Counted from the stretch's first letter, positions 7,893-16,751 are shown. The stretch is 42,983 nt of DNA from Runella sp. (GCF_027484545.1 NZ_JAIXST010000166.1:1-42983), one strand, 5' to 3'. Made by a program: numbers and translations. Notes: a model not told the origin generated them from the letters alone.

Positions 7893-9116
7893 TCAATCAA
7901 TTGCGTCCAAAATTATAGCACATGCCTCTCGAATCTGCGTTTCTGTAATGACCAACGGCGGCGCAATCCGCATTGAATTATCGCAAAACAGAAACCAATC
8001 CGTAATTACCTGTCGCTGAATAGCTCGGTCAATAATCGGCTTCAGTATTTCAAACGACTCGAACTCTACCGCCAGCATTAATCCACGCCCTCGTACCTCT
8101 TTTATTTTAGGGTGAATCAATAACTCTTTGATTAATTGTCCTTTCTCAATAACGCTCTTTTCCTTCGTTTCTCCGTTCCTCCGTGTTCCATTTAAAATAT
8201 CCTGTACTATTTCCAGCGTAGCCAAAGATGCCGCACAACTCACCGGATGCCCTCCAAACGTAGTAATGTGCCCTAAAATCGGGTTATTTTTAAAAACAGA
8301 CATCACTTCTTGCGAGGCAATAAACGCTCCAATCGGCATCCCGCCTCCCATGCCTTTAGCGCATAATAATACGTCAGGTACAACCCCGTACTGCTCAAAG
8401 GCCCAAAAGCTGCCTGTTCTCCCGAAGCCCGTTTGAATTTCGTCATAGATGAGCAATGTTCCTGTCTCATCACAGCGTTTTCGCAATGCCTGATGATATG
8501 CCTCAGGGGGTACCCGTACGCCTGCCTCTCCCGAAATAACCTCAATAATGACGGCGGCTGTTCGCGAGGTAATCATTACTAAATCATCCTGATTTCCATG
8601 CCGGATATGGCGAATATCAGGCAATAAAGGCCGAAAATTGCGCTTAAAAAATTCAGCTCCTGCCAAACTCAACGCCCCCTGGGTACTGCCGTGATAGGCG
8701 TTAAAACAGGAAATAATTTCAGAACGCCTGGTAAAACGCTTGGCCAATTTCATAGCTCCCTCTACGGCTTCGGTACCAGAATTAGTAAAATAGACGTTGT
8801 CTAAAGCCTTTGACTTTGTCAAAGTTTCCACCAAAGCCTCCGCTAATTTCACCTGCGGTGTCTCAATGTATTCGCCATAGACCATTAAATGCAGGTATTT
8901 ATCCAACTGATCTTGAATGGCTTCCAGTACTTTGGGGTGACGATGACCGACATTGCTCACTGCAATCCCCGAAATCATATCTACGTATTTTTGGCCGTTT
9001 TGACCGTATAAATAAATCCCTTCGGCCCGTTCAATTTCCAAGGCCAACGGAAAATCAGAGGTTTGAGCAAGGTGATTATAGAATAATTCCTGACGGTGCG
9101 AAAGTGTATTCAACAT
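7893..9116 (-). CDS. class-III PLP-dependent aminotransferase (acetylornithine/ornithine type)
   Basis: A fold-type I aminotransferase of subgroup III. Recognisable elements are YVDMISGIAVSNVGHRHP, the phosphate-binding TNSGTEAVEGAMKLAKRFT, LIYDEIQTGFGRTG with the pyridine-nitrogen Asp, CAKGMGGGMPIGA with the PLP-binding Lys, and TFGGHPVSCAAS. The ATG at 9116 (MLNTLSHRQ) is chosen, giving 407 aa; an upstream in-frame TTG at 9140 would add only eight residues and lies where the promoter would be expected. The exact substrate (acetylornithine, ornithine, lysine or succinyl-diaminopimelate precursors) cannot be fixed. dapA downstream makes a diaminopimelate/lysine or arginine role plausible. Confidence 0.85.
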   Translation of the reverse strand: MLNTLSHRQELFYNHLAQTSDFPLALEIERAEGIYLYGQNGQKYVDMISGIAVSNVGHRHPKVLEAIQDQLDKYLHLMVYGEYIETPQVKLAEALVETLTKSKALDNVYFTNSGTEAVEGAMKLAKRFTRRSEIISCFNAYHGSTQGALSLAGAEFFKRNFRPLLPDIRHIRHGNQDDLVMITSRTAAVIIEVISGEAGVRVPPEAYHQALRKRCDETGTLLIYDEIQTGFGRTGSFWAFEQYGVVPDVLLCAKGMGGGMPIGAFIASQEVMSVFKNNPILGHITTFGGHPVSCAASLATLEIVQDILNGTRRNGETKEKSVIEKGQLIKELLIHPKIKEVRGRGLMLAVEFESFEILKPIIDRAIQRQVITDWFLFCDNSMRIAPPLVITETQIREACAIILDAID

Positions 9117-9148
9117 GGGGCGTATTTTTTTCAACTGCAAATATCAAC

Positions 9149-9180
9149 AAAAAACCTCCGACCAAGGCCGAAGGTTTTTT
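9149..9180 (-). terminator. intrinsic terminator downstream of susD
   Basis: AAAAAACCT pairs with AGGTTTTTT at the outer ends, with two further C-G pairs inside across a single mismatch. Read on the minus strand it is a stem followed by T6, 33 bases after the susD stop and just before the aminotransferase start, so it separates the two transcripts. Confidence 0.7.
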
Positions 9181-9213
9181 GCTTTTGTTACTAATCCTTT
9201 GCTCTGGCTGTGA

Positions 9214-10536
9214 TTAGTACCCAGCGTTTTGAGTCAATTTTTTATTTACATCCATTTCGCGTTGCGGAATAGGAAGAATCAAGTTGTTGCTATTGAAAGG
9301 GGTAGTTCCCACGGTTCCTTTGGTACGCTTGATGTCATGAATCTGCTGACCTTCAAACGCCAACTCCAATTTACGTTCTTTCAGAATAGCCGCCAAGGTC
9401 AATTGAGCCGCCGTCAAAGCAGGCACACCCGCACGGGCGCGGATGGTATTTACATCGGCCAACGGCGCCGCTCCCACGGTCGTTCCCAAACGAAAGTTTG
9501 CTTCAGCACGCGTCAGGTACATTTCTGCCAAACGAATAACGGGTACATCGCCAAAGCGGTCGTTGAATTTGCTGGTAAAAGTTCTTGAGCCAGCGTTGCT
9601 GGTATTGAAAAACTTACCGCGCACATCCGTTGCTTCGTACAAAGCAATATGTTTGGACTGAACCCGAACATCCCCACGACCTTGGTTAAGGGATGACGCA
9701 TAATACGTATTCAATGCATTGCTTCCATCCTGATCGGTAACAGTAACGCTGAAAATAGCTTCTGAATTACCATCAACAAAAGCACCACCAAAGTTGGCAG
9801 TCAATGCGTATTTTGCACTCGTAATCACTCGATTGGCAGCATCCCGCGTCAAGGCATAATTACCCTGCATCAAATAAACCCGGGACAACAGCGCTGCGGC
9901 GATAGGTGTTTTGGCCAATTGTTCTGCTTTTGTCAAATCATCTATCACCTGAGCATAGACTTCCGCTACGCTATTACGGGCTTTGTAGTCGGCATCTGTC
10001 ACGGAGCGCGTTGGGGTCAATACCAAAGGTACTCCCGGGTTAGTAGCATTGTCGCCATCACCCCAAGTTTTTGCAAACAACTTCACCAATTCAAAGTACA
10101 TTGCACCTCTGATAAGACGCGCTTGCCCTTCAATACCATTTTTGTTAGCAGCACTTACTTTATCCAGTGCATCTAACACGTTATTTGCGCGATTGATAGT
10201 GCTGTAAGCAGTCAACCACATATCCCGCACCTGCGTATTTCCTGTGGTAATGGTTTTACGCCAAAGTTCATCTAAAGTAACGAAGGTTCCCCCAAAGACC
10301 ACTTCGCGGTCATCGCCGAGCAGGTCACCAGAATACTGAATCGCCCCACCGTAGAGGTTAGTACTGCTCATTCCATCATACGTTCCTACTAAAGTTACCT
10401 GTATGTCCTGCTCGGTAGCCAAAGCGGTTGATTCATCAATACTTTGCGTAGGCTGTACATCCAAACGGCTGTCGCATGCACTTACCAAAAGCATCGTTGC
10501 GGCAACAAACAAAGTGTGTTTAATATATCTTTTCAT
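9214..10536 (-). CDS. SusD/RagB-family nutrient-binding outer-membrane lipoprotein
   Basis: SusD proteins are surface lipoproteins that cap a SusC porin and bind the nutrient before import. The chosen ATG at 10536 gives 440 aa with a clear lipoprotein signal (MKRYIKHTLFVAATMLLVSAC). A TTG five codons upstream is less likely. The TPR-like SusD core is visible (IEGQARLIRGAMYFELVKLFAKTWGD, AALLSRVYLMQGNY) as is the conserved C-terminal block VIRLAEMYLTRAEANFRLG...LADVNTIRARAGVPALT...ILKERKLELAFEGQQIHDIKR...LPIPQREMDVN. It lies 27 bases after susC. The ligand is unknown because no glycoside hydrolase or protease accompanies the pair. Confidence 0.93.
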   Translation of the reverse strand: MKRYIKHTLFVAATMLLVSACDSRLDVQPTQSIDESTALATEQDIQVTLVGTYDGMSSTNLYGGAIQYSGDLLGDDREVVFGGTFVTLDELWRKTITTGNTQVRDMWLTAYSTINRANNVLDALDKVSAANKNGIEGQARLIRGAMYFELVKLFAKTWGDGDNATNPGVPLVLTPTRSVTDADYKARNSVAEVYAQVIDDLTKAEQLAKTPIAAALLSRVYLMQGNYALTRDAANRVITSAKYALTANFGGAFVDGNSEAIFSVTVTDQDGSNALNTYYASSLNQGRGDVRVQSKHIALYEATDVRGKFFNTSNAGSRTFTSKFNDRFGDVPVIRLAEMYLTRAEANFRLGTTVGAAPLADVNTIRARAGVPALTAAQLTLAAILKERKLELAFEGQQIHDIKRTKGTVGTTPFNSNNLILPIPQREMDVNKKLTQNAGY

Positions 10537-10563
10537 TTTTGTTTCGGTCAAAGTTTGTGAAAA

Positions 10564-13500
10564 TTAAAAACCAATGTTGATTCCTCCCGTGATTGTTTTG
10601 GCCTGAGGAGCGGTATAGAAATCGTAGCCCTGCGCGATGTTGGTGACAACATCATCCGCATTTACTTCCGGATCCCAACCCGTATACTTGGTGAAAGTCA
10701 ACAAATTCTGCCCTGTCAGGAACAGACGAACACTATTGATTTTAACTTTATTCAACAATGTTTTAGGTAAGCTGTACGAAAGAGTAACGTTCCGCAAACG
10801 GATGAATGAACCATCCTGAATAAAGCGGCTTGAAGGTTGCGCACCGTTGTTAAAAAACAAACGTGCTTCGGGGAATGTAGCATTCGGATTTTCTTTGGTC
10901 CAGGAATCCAACTGATCCACCGTTTGGTTATCTTCAAACCGGGCATTCGCCGACGAGAAACGGCCTACTCCGTAGAAATTAAGTTTGTTACCAAATACAC
11001 CGTTAAAGAATACGCTCAAATCAAAGCCTTTGTAGCTGAATGTATTGGTAAATCCGGCAATCAATTTAGGCTGTGGATTTCCAACCACTACGCGTTGGGC
11101 TTGATTATACACATTAGTTGTAGCACGGTCTACCGAACCATCTGCATTGGTTGTATTTTTGAACCAAAGGGCATCACCGTTGGCTTTGTCAACCCCGGCA
11201 TATTCTGCGGTAAAGAACGTACCCAATGGCTGTCCTTCTACGGCACGGCTCATGTTGTTAAGACCTGCTTCAATGATTTGACCTTGCAAATCGGTGATTT
11301 TGTTGCGGTTAGCCGCCAAGTTCAGGCTGGTTTTCCATTTGAAAACACCTACTAAATTTTCAGTATTCAAGACAAATTCCACTCCTTTGTTTTCGAGTTT
11401 ACCCACGTTTCGCACCAACGTGGTAAATCCTGTAGTGCCTGGCACGTTTACGTTCAGCAAAAGCCCCGAAGTTTGTTTGTTGTAATAATCAATTTCTCCA
11501 CTGATACGGTTGTTTAAAAGACCGAAATCAAGGCCGATATCTGCCTGGTCAGAGGTTTCCCAACGCAAATCAGGATTCGCCAATTGCGATGGACGCTGCC
11601 CTGGCTGTCCACCGTAAGCGGCATCCCCTGTGAATAATCCCAATTGCGGAAAATTACCGATTTCAGCATTTCCCGTACGACCATAACTGGCACGTAATTT
11701 CAGGAAGCTGACAATGGCATTGTTTTTCAGGAAGTTTTCTTCAGACAATACCCAACCTGCCGATGCTGCCGGGAAGAATCCGTAGCGGCTGTCTCTACCA
11801 AAACGAGATGAACCGTCTATCCGTGCACTGAGACTTACCAAATAGCGGTCATTGAATTTGTAATTGGCCCGGGCAAAATAAGATAAGAATCGAAAGTTGG
11901 TTTCAGTAGAGCTTCCATCCGTTTTACGGGCAGCACTGGCAATCATCCGATACGCGTCTGAAGGAAAATCCTGTCCCTGTGTCGTATTAAATTTTTCCTG
12001 CGATTGCTGGTACGACATCCCCAACGTTCCGTCAATGGAATGTTTCCCAAAGACGTTAATGTAATTGAAGTAATTGTTGGTGTTGTAGTTTTCTACCCGC
12101 GTAAACGCGTTTTCTCCGAAGCCTTTGGGTGACCCAAAGTTACGCTGCGTCTTACTGTTGTAATAGGACTCTTCCTGTTGGTTCAATATATCTACGCCCA
12201 ATTCTGAACGGAAACTTAATCCTTTTACAATTTGAAGTTGACCGTATACACTGCTGATACTGCGGTTTACGGTAGTATTGTAATATGCATTACCAATGTT
12301 AATAATGGGATTGTAATACACAGGTATTGAAATATCACCGGGAGGCGTTCCAGTAGGCAAACCCGTTTCAGGGTCATTTTGAGGAGTCATAGGAGGCAAT
12401 GCCACCATTTGAATAGGGTTGTCAAATTGACGGTCGCCCGACAAACGCTTATTCAAGGTGCGTGCCATGCTCATATTGATTCCCATGCGGAACCGATCTG
12501 ACACTTTTTGGTCTAAATTAATACGGCCTGACATCCGATTGAGGGCGTTTCCAATCAAAATCCCTTTTTGATCAAGCATTTGACCGGATATAAAAAACGA
12601 AGTTTTGTCATTACCACCGCTCATATTCAGATCATACTGGCTCATCGGTGCTTTTTGATACGCTAAGCCTCCCCAATCCGTGCTCACTTGTTTTGGAGTA
12701 CCAAAAGTCCCCAAACTTTGGGTTTTGAAGAAGTCTTCCATATAAGTGGTATAGGAATCAGGATCGTTGGCGACATAACCATCAATTCGGTCAGAGTTTG
12801 CGGCAGCCCGACGGTACAATTGCAAGTATTGTTCTGTATTCAGGAATTTTACCTGTTTTGTTGGCGTGCTTGAACCCATTTGGTAACCGAAATTGATGTT
12901 GGTACGTCCTGATTTACCGCGTTTGGTGGTAATCAAAACGACACCATTGGCAGCCCGTGAACCATAAATTGCAGCTGCCGAAGCGTCTTTCAATACTTCA
13001 ATCGACTCAATGTCCTGTGGGTTAATATCAGCGAGAGGGTTGGTAGCACCACCGTTATTGCTCAAGTTTTGAGTGGTAACAGGAATACCGTCCATTACAT
13101 AAAGTGGCTGATTGGAAGCAGAAACGGATGAGTTTCCGCGCACCCGCACCTGAATCGCCTGTCCTAATTTAGAAGAGCCCGCTGTTACCTGTACCCCAGC
13201 CGCTTTTCCCTGCATAGCTTGGTCAAAGGTATTGACGGGCATATCCTGAATATCGGAGGGCCGAATTTTAGCAATGTTTCCAGTCAGTTCTCTTTTGATT
13301 TGTGACCCAAAACCCGTAACCACAATCTCACTCAGGTTTTTGGCATCCGTTGTCAATCGGACATTGATGACCGAACGGCCGTTTACTTTTTCCTCTACGG
13401 AAGCAAACCCAACGAAACTAAAAATGAGGGAAGCATTATCAGGAACTGAAACTCGATAGTTTCCTTCACTGTCTGAATTGGCACCGCGAGTAGTACCTTT

Positions 13501-13641
13501 TACTGATATCGAAACGCCTGGCATAGTACTGCCGTCTTCCGAAGAGGTGACTTTTCCGTTCACCACCTTGTCTTGTGCCCTCAGGGAGAGTAATGACAAA
13601 CACGCAGCCATTGATAGACTGATGCGTAGAATTTGTTTCAT
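10564..13641 (-). CDS. SusC/RagA-family TonB-dependent outer-membrane transporter
   Basis: A 1025-aa SusC-like porin that imports ligands captured by the neighbouring SusD using TonB energy. Order: signal peptide (1-22, ending SLRAQ), carboxypeptidase-regulatory-like domain (about 25-105; VVNGKVTSSEDGSTMPGVSISVKGTTRGANSDSEGNYRV), TonB box (LSEIVVTGF, about 103-111), plug domain (VRVRGNSSVSASNQPLYVMDGIPV, IEVLKDASAAAIYGSRAANGVVLITTKRGK), then a 22-strand barrel ending in an aromatic residue (GGINIGF). It is the first gene of a two-gene operon. There is no sigma/anti-sigma or hybrid two-component regulator beside it, so control may act through the long leader upstream or in trans. Confidence 0.95.
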   Translation of the reverse strand: MKQILRISLSMAACLSLLSLRAQDKVVNGKVTSSEDGSTMPGVSISVKGTTRGANSDSEGNYRVSVPDNASLIFSFVGFASVEEKVNGRSVINVRLTTDAKNLSEIVVTGFGSQIKRELTGNIAKIRPSDIQDMPVNTFDQAMQGKAAGVQVTAGSSKLGQAIQVRVRGNSSVSASNQPLYVMDGIPVTTQNLSNNGGATNPLADINPQDIESIEVLKDASAAAIYGSRAANGVVLITTKRGKSGRTNINFGYQMGSSTPTKQVKFLNTEQYLQLYRRAAANSDRIDGYVANDPDSYTTYMEDFFKTQSLGTFGTPKQVSTDWGGLAYQKAPMSQYDLNMSGGNDKTSFFISGQMLDQKGILIGNALNRMSGRINLDQKVSDRFRMGINMSMARTLNKRLSGDRQFDNPIQMVALPPMTPQNDPETGLPTGTPPGDISIPVYYNPIINIGNAYYNTTVNRSISSVYGQLQIVKGLSFRSELGVDILNQQEESYYNSKTQRNFGSPKGFGENAFTRVENYNTNNYFNYINVFGKHSIDGTLGMSYQQSQEKFNTTQGQDFPSDAYRMIASAARKTDGSSTETNFRFLSYFARANYKFNDRYLVSLSARIDGSSRFGRDSRYGFFPAASAGWVLSEENFLKNNAIVSFLKLRASYGRTGNAEIGNFPQLGLFTGDAAYGGQPGQRPSQLANPDLRWETSDQADIGLDFGLLNNRISGEIDYYNKQTSGLLLNVNVPGTTGFTTLVRNVGKLENKGVEFVLNTENLVGVFKWKTSLNLAANRNKITDLQGQIIEAGLNNMSRAVEGQPLGTFFTAEYAGVDKANGDALWFKNTTNADGSVDRATTNVYNQAQRVVVGNPQPKLIAGFTNTFSYKGFDLSVFFNGVFGNKLNFYGVGRFSSANARFEDNQTVDQLDSWTKENPNATFPEARLFFNNGAQPSSRFIQDGSFIRLRNVTLSYSLPKTLLNKVKINSVRLFLTGQNLLTFTKYTGWDPEVNADDVVTNIAQGYDFYTAPQAKTITGGINIGF

Positions 13642-14106
13642 GAAATTTTAGTTTGTTAGAGTTGAAAAAAAATAGAACTAATAAATGGACTTTTCCAATA
13701 ATAGCCGACGAATTACGAACAGAAAAGCGATTAACGATTGCCATCAACCGATTGTACTAACTAAAAAAAATGATTTTTGTTAAGTGTGTTACAGGAAAGC
13801 AAGCTGTGATTGTTTAGGTTAAGCTACCGAGCCGACTCAGGTGGAGAGAGAAGTGGACTCAACAACAGAAAGTACAAATTTGCGTATTGGAATGATGCCA
13901 CAAATCACTCATTTTGAGATATATATTTTCTCTCCCTTTTTTGGTATCATACTAAGTTAATGAAAATTTAATGTGCAGATATCTATTTTTTGGTTGTGCA
14001 AAGATAGCATTTGCATTATAAAATATCAAATAGACGGGAGTAGTAATCCCCTGTTTAGGGGATATTTTTGGTTCGAGAAGTAAGAAAAAAAGAAGAAAAT
14101 TGAGCG
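13642..14106. other. 465-base gene-free region with susC leader
   Basis: No protein-coding gene is convincing here. Promoter motifs for susCD sit near 13999-14030, which would give a leader of roughly 350 bases before the susC ATG. The stretch is AT-rich with a more mixed block (about 13800-13870). Confidence 0.5.
13999..14030 (-). promoter_or_regulatory. putative susCD promoter
   Basis: On the minus strand a -33 TTTG (14030-14027) is followed after 20 bases by TATCTTTG (14006-13999), an exact match to TAnnTTTG. The predicted transcription start is near 13992, leaving a leader of about 350 bases. Confidence 0.55.
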
Positions 14107-15303
14107 TTAAGGCTCAAAAAAACAGGTAGTTCCGCCTACCCAAGTAAAGTCCTTGTTAAATCGCACGCCAATCATCTCCCCGCGGCTCAAACGGCTCAGG
14201 CTTGTCAGCAATTGGGGGCGCGGGGCGTTGTCCTCCCACACATACAGCATACGAATCTCGCATTTCACGAGTCCATCGGGTGCCTGAATGACCGGTTCGT
14301 AGTTCACCTTTCGTTGTAAAATCCAATTTTCAGGGTCGGAGATTGCCGTTATGTCTTCCGGTTTAACGTGAATAATAACACCACTGCCGGCAAATGAAAA
14401 GAGGGGTTTGAGTACGAAATTTTCCAAATCGGTGGGAAAATCACCGTTGTATTCACTTACAAAGCGAGTTTCGGGAACATAAGGAGAGGTAAGAAAAGGC
14501 AGGGTATATTTACTGATGCGGAAAAACCAGTCAGGATGCCCAACCCAAGTGACGTCTACATCGTCGGTCAAGTTAAATTCAGATTGCAGATTGGGATAAT
14601 TCTCTAAATCGTCAAATATCAGGCGATTGTAAATTCTTTTGATATTGATTTCGCGGCCTTCGTGTTCATAATATAACTCGAATCCACGCTTTTTAATTTT
14701 AGTATAACAGACGGCCTTTACTCCCAGAAATGCCTCCGTAACGGCAAAATCAATACGGGTTTTTTGTTGTTCGGGATAAATTTCCAGCAGGATTACATTT
14801 TTGGGATTTTCATTTCCCACAATCACTTCTTTCAATTTGGCAATGTATTCGGCCTGCGTGGTTATCCCACTAAAATAGTTACTGAATTCCGCGGATATCG
14901 GGAAATAGTCGCGGAATTTTTCGGTAACGTAGCTTTGAAAACCAAAAATAGAAGGAAACCCCTGTAATTCAATTAGTTGCGGCATCAACTCGCCTTCTGC
15001 GTCTTTGCAAACGGCAAAATCAATGGCCAGAAAAGAACTGTGGGCATTTTCGTTGGGCACTTTCTGTCCTGCTGGAATAGCGTGTTGAGTCTTGACTTTA
15101 AAATGAGGACCTACAATTACATCTATAAACGACTCACAAGCTTCGATGAGCTTGTCTTTGAGCGCTTTTGGCACAAAAACGGGCGTTTCAGCAATTCGAA
15201 ACTCTAATTGACCCGGCCAATCAGCGTGAATTCCGTCAATAAATTCATTGTATTTTTCTTCGCTGAAAGCGGCATTGTAGGTTTGACGAATCTGAGGAAT
15301 CAT
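14107..15303 (-). CDS. ATP-grasp-like protein of unknown substrate
   Basis: A 398-aa soluble protein with features of the ATP-grasp ligase fold rather than a named enzyme. Visible elements are LIELQGFPSIFGFQ, NFVLKPLFSFAGSGVIIHV (nucleotide-binding Lys and glycine loop), ENWILQRKVNYEPVI (the strand and acidic region that contact adenine), LVKCEIRMLYVW, and a C-terminal metal-ligand-like segment GVRFNKDFTWVGGTTCFFEP. ATP-grasp enzymes join a carboxylate to an amine or thiol through an acyl phosphate. It lies 12 bases after hicA and, beyond the HicBA pair, after a glutamine-amidotransferase-like gene, so the two may once have been directly adjacent. The fold call is moderate; substrate and product are unknown. 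Confidence 0.65.
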   Translation of the reverse strand: MIPQIRQTYNAAFSEEKYNEFIDGIHADWPGQLEFRIAETPVFVPKALKDKLIEACESFIDVIVGPHFKVKTQHAIPAGQKVPNENAHSSFLAIDFAVCKDAEGELMPQLIELQGFPSIFGFQSYVTEKFRDYFPISAEFSNYFSGITTQAEYIAKLKEVIVGNENPKNVILLEIYPEQQKTRIDFAVTEAFLGVKAVCYTKIKKRGFELYYEHEGREINIKRIYNRLIFDDLENYPNLQSEFNLTDDVDVTWVGHPDWFFRISKYTLPFLTSPYVPETRFVSEYNGDFPTDLENFVLKPLFSFAGSGVIIHVKPEDITAISDPENWILQRKVNYEPVIQAPDGLVKCEIRMLYVWEDNAPRPQLLTSLSRLSRGEMIGVRFNKDFTWVGGTTCFFEP

Positions 15304-15315
15304 AGGTTAAGTCTT

Positions 15316-15558
15316 TTACCCAAACAAAATAGCAATAAGTTCTTCTTTAGTTATTCCAAAATGTGAAGAAATGTTATTCAAAATAGAATTGAGCGTACCA
15401 ATCTTTATAGGTATATGATTGGGAATAGTCTCTTGATGCTGACCGTTTTGTTCGGTTCGGATACGAATGTGGCTCTCCGTTTGACGAACAACCTGATAAT
15501 CCATTTTTTTTAACAGTTTAACAAGCTCCGCACCCGTTATATCTCTGGGAATTTTCAT
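15316..15558 (-). CDS. hicA: HicA-family mRNA interferase toxin
   Basis: HicA toxins are small double-stranded-RNA-binding-fold ribonucleases that cleave mRNA and are held in check by HicB. This 80-aa protein has the family layout: MKIPRDITGAELVKLLKKMDYQVVRQTESHIRIRT, with the likely catalytic His30, then HIPIKIGTLNSILNNISSHFGITKEEL. Its ATG follows the hicB stop codon directly (TAAATG), so the two are translationally coupled. It is intact, with no frameshift or missing core residue. The lysine-rich start and C-terminal helix are typical. Confidence 0.9.
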   Translation of the reverse strand: MKIPRDITGAELVKLLKKMDYQVVRQTESHIRIRTEQNGQHQETIPNHIPIKIGTLNSILNNISSHFGITKEELIAILFG

Positions 15559-15768
15559 TTATAGCGCAAAAACCTCATCTTTAACAAAATGTAATCGAAT
15601 CAATTTTGGGGCTAAATCAGGGGAGTCAAAATGGCATTCTATAGCATCTCTAATCATTTCCTTCAATTCATCAATCGTGTCCCCCTGAGTGAAAATATTT
15701 TCTCCTAAGGCACGTGCTGTATAGCCACCTTCAATATCTTCTTCCACTACAAAAATGAGTTCGCTCAT
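15559..15768 (-). CDS. hicB: HicB-family antitoxin, short form
   Basis: A 69-aa protein with the partial RNase-H-like HicB fold: FVVEEDIEGGYTARALGENIFTQGDTIDELKEMIRDAIECHF. It should bind and block HicA. Unlike longer HicB proteins it ends without a ribbon-helix-helix or HTH domain, so DNA binding, if any, must come from another partner or a different surface. It is placed before the toxin. A good promoter (15787-15817) and an inverted repeat (15773-15790) directly precede it, so the pair can be expressed independently of the neighbouring genes. Confidence 0.88.
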   Translation of the reverse strand: MSELIFVVEEDIEGGYTARALGENIFTQGDTIDELKEMIRDAIECHFDSPDLAPKLIRLHFVKDEVFAL

Positions 15769-15772
15769 ACTG

Positions 15773-15817
15773 TTTGATATTTAAATCAAAAGTAACTAAG
15801 AAATCGATAAAACCAAA
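15773..15817 (-). promoter_or_regulatory. hicBA promoter with overlapping inverted repeat
   Basis: On the minus strand TTTG (15817-15814) is followed after 19 bases by TACTTTTG (15794-15787), a full match to the Bacteroidota promoter pattern. TTTGAT (15773-15778) and ATCAAA (15785-15790) form an inverted repeat with a 6-base spacer that overlaps the -7 element and the expected transcription start, as an autoregulatory operator would. The -33 element begins only 6 bases after the stop of the upstream gene. Confidence 0.6.
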
Positions 15818-15823
15818 TCTTGC

Positions 15824-16657
15824 CTATACCAATTCTGCTGCCATCAATTGCTCCGCTGCCTGATTCAGAAACGTAGGAATAACAGCCGATTCAGTCAGCA
15901 TGATTTTATCGGGGTCTTGAAGGTGATTCAGCATATTATTGTACTTCTCAGCACCGTAATTTTTAATTATTACTTCACGTTTCTCTTCTTTTTGAAAATG
16001 CCGCAACATTCCTTCTGCATCAGCTTCCGGGTGAAACTGCGTTCCGAACACTTCGCGCGAGAACCGTACCGCCATTGTAGCACGTTCTAAATGCGCCACG
16101 TGAGGACGTTCTTTTTCGATACAGAGTATTTTGGCGCCAATCCCCTCCAAATGTTTATGATTAGGCTCAATCACCTGAAAATCGCGAGAGTCTACGGCAT
16201 AAAAGGGATCGGGAAGATCTTCAAAAAAAGTTTCACTTTGCCCGAAATGCGTTTTGGTCATCGGAAAAATTCCGAATGATGTAGAACGACGCTTACGAAC
16301 CAGCCCCACATTCCAATGCAAACAGGCAATTTGGAAAGAATGGCAAATCAGAAACAAGTATTTTTTGCGTGGATGGTGCGGTTGACGATTATATTGCCAG
16401 ATTTGGTCCAACAACATAAAGAACGGTTTTTCCCAAGTGTCTCCTGCGGGTTCCGGATTGCCCGGACCGCCCGAAGAAATGAAGATGTCGTAATTTAAAT
16501 CGGGCACTTCGTTTTTTTGCCGCACATCAAAAACATCGTATTTCCCATCGATTCCTTCCTGTCCTAAAAAACGCTCGGTGATGGCTTTGATACAACGCAT
16601 TCCTTCATTGAGATGACCGTTGTTCATATCTAAGATGGCCACTTTAATCCGTTCCAT
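15824..16657 (-). CDS. class-I glutamine-amidotransferase-like protein
   Basis: A 277-aa protein with a GATase1 domain like that of GMP synthase and related amidotransferases. The oxyanion region (ISSGGPGNPEP), the nucleophile elbow (LFLICHSFQIA, Cys105) and the His-Glu pair (FGTQFHPEAD, His209 and Glu211) are all present, so the catalytic triad is complete. The elbow is unusual, with ICHSFQ in place of the common GICLGHQ. About 55 residues after the triad are of unknown role. No synthetase domain is fused. The partner could be the ATP-grasp-like protein downstream, which would make an amide-forming pair, but this is inference. It starts with ATG at 16657 after a strong terminator. Confidence 0.82.
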   Translation of the reverse strand: MERIKVAILDMNNGHLNEGMRCIKAITERFLGQEGIDGKYDVFDVRQKNEVPDLNYDIFISSGGPGNPEPAGDTWEKPFFMLLDQIWQYNRQPHHPRKKYLFLICHSFQIACLHWNVGLVRKRRSTSFGIFPMTKTHFGQSETFFEDLPDPFYAVDSRDFQVIEPNHKHLEGIGAKILCIEKERPHVAHLERATMAVRFSREVFGTQFHPEADAEGMLRHFQKEEKREVIIKNYGAEKYNNMLNHLQDPDKIMLTESAVIPTFLNQAAEQLMAAELV

Positions 16658-16682
16658 TATCTCATCGGTTGTCTAAAATTAA

Positions 16683-16751
16683 CAAAAAAATCGTACTGTT
16701 GCTGACTTTAACCCCTTGGTAAAGAGGATAAAGATACAGTGACAGTACGAT
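16683..16751 (-). terminator. intrinsic terminator after the Gfo/Idh gene
   Basis: ATCGTACTGT (16690-16699) and ACAGTACGAT (16742-16751) form a perfect 10-bp stem. The loop holds an inner stem (CTTTAaCC with GGTAAAG). On the minus strand the outer stem is followed at once by seven T residues, so it terminates transcription of the upstream oxidoreductase gene. Confidence 0.75.
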
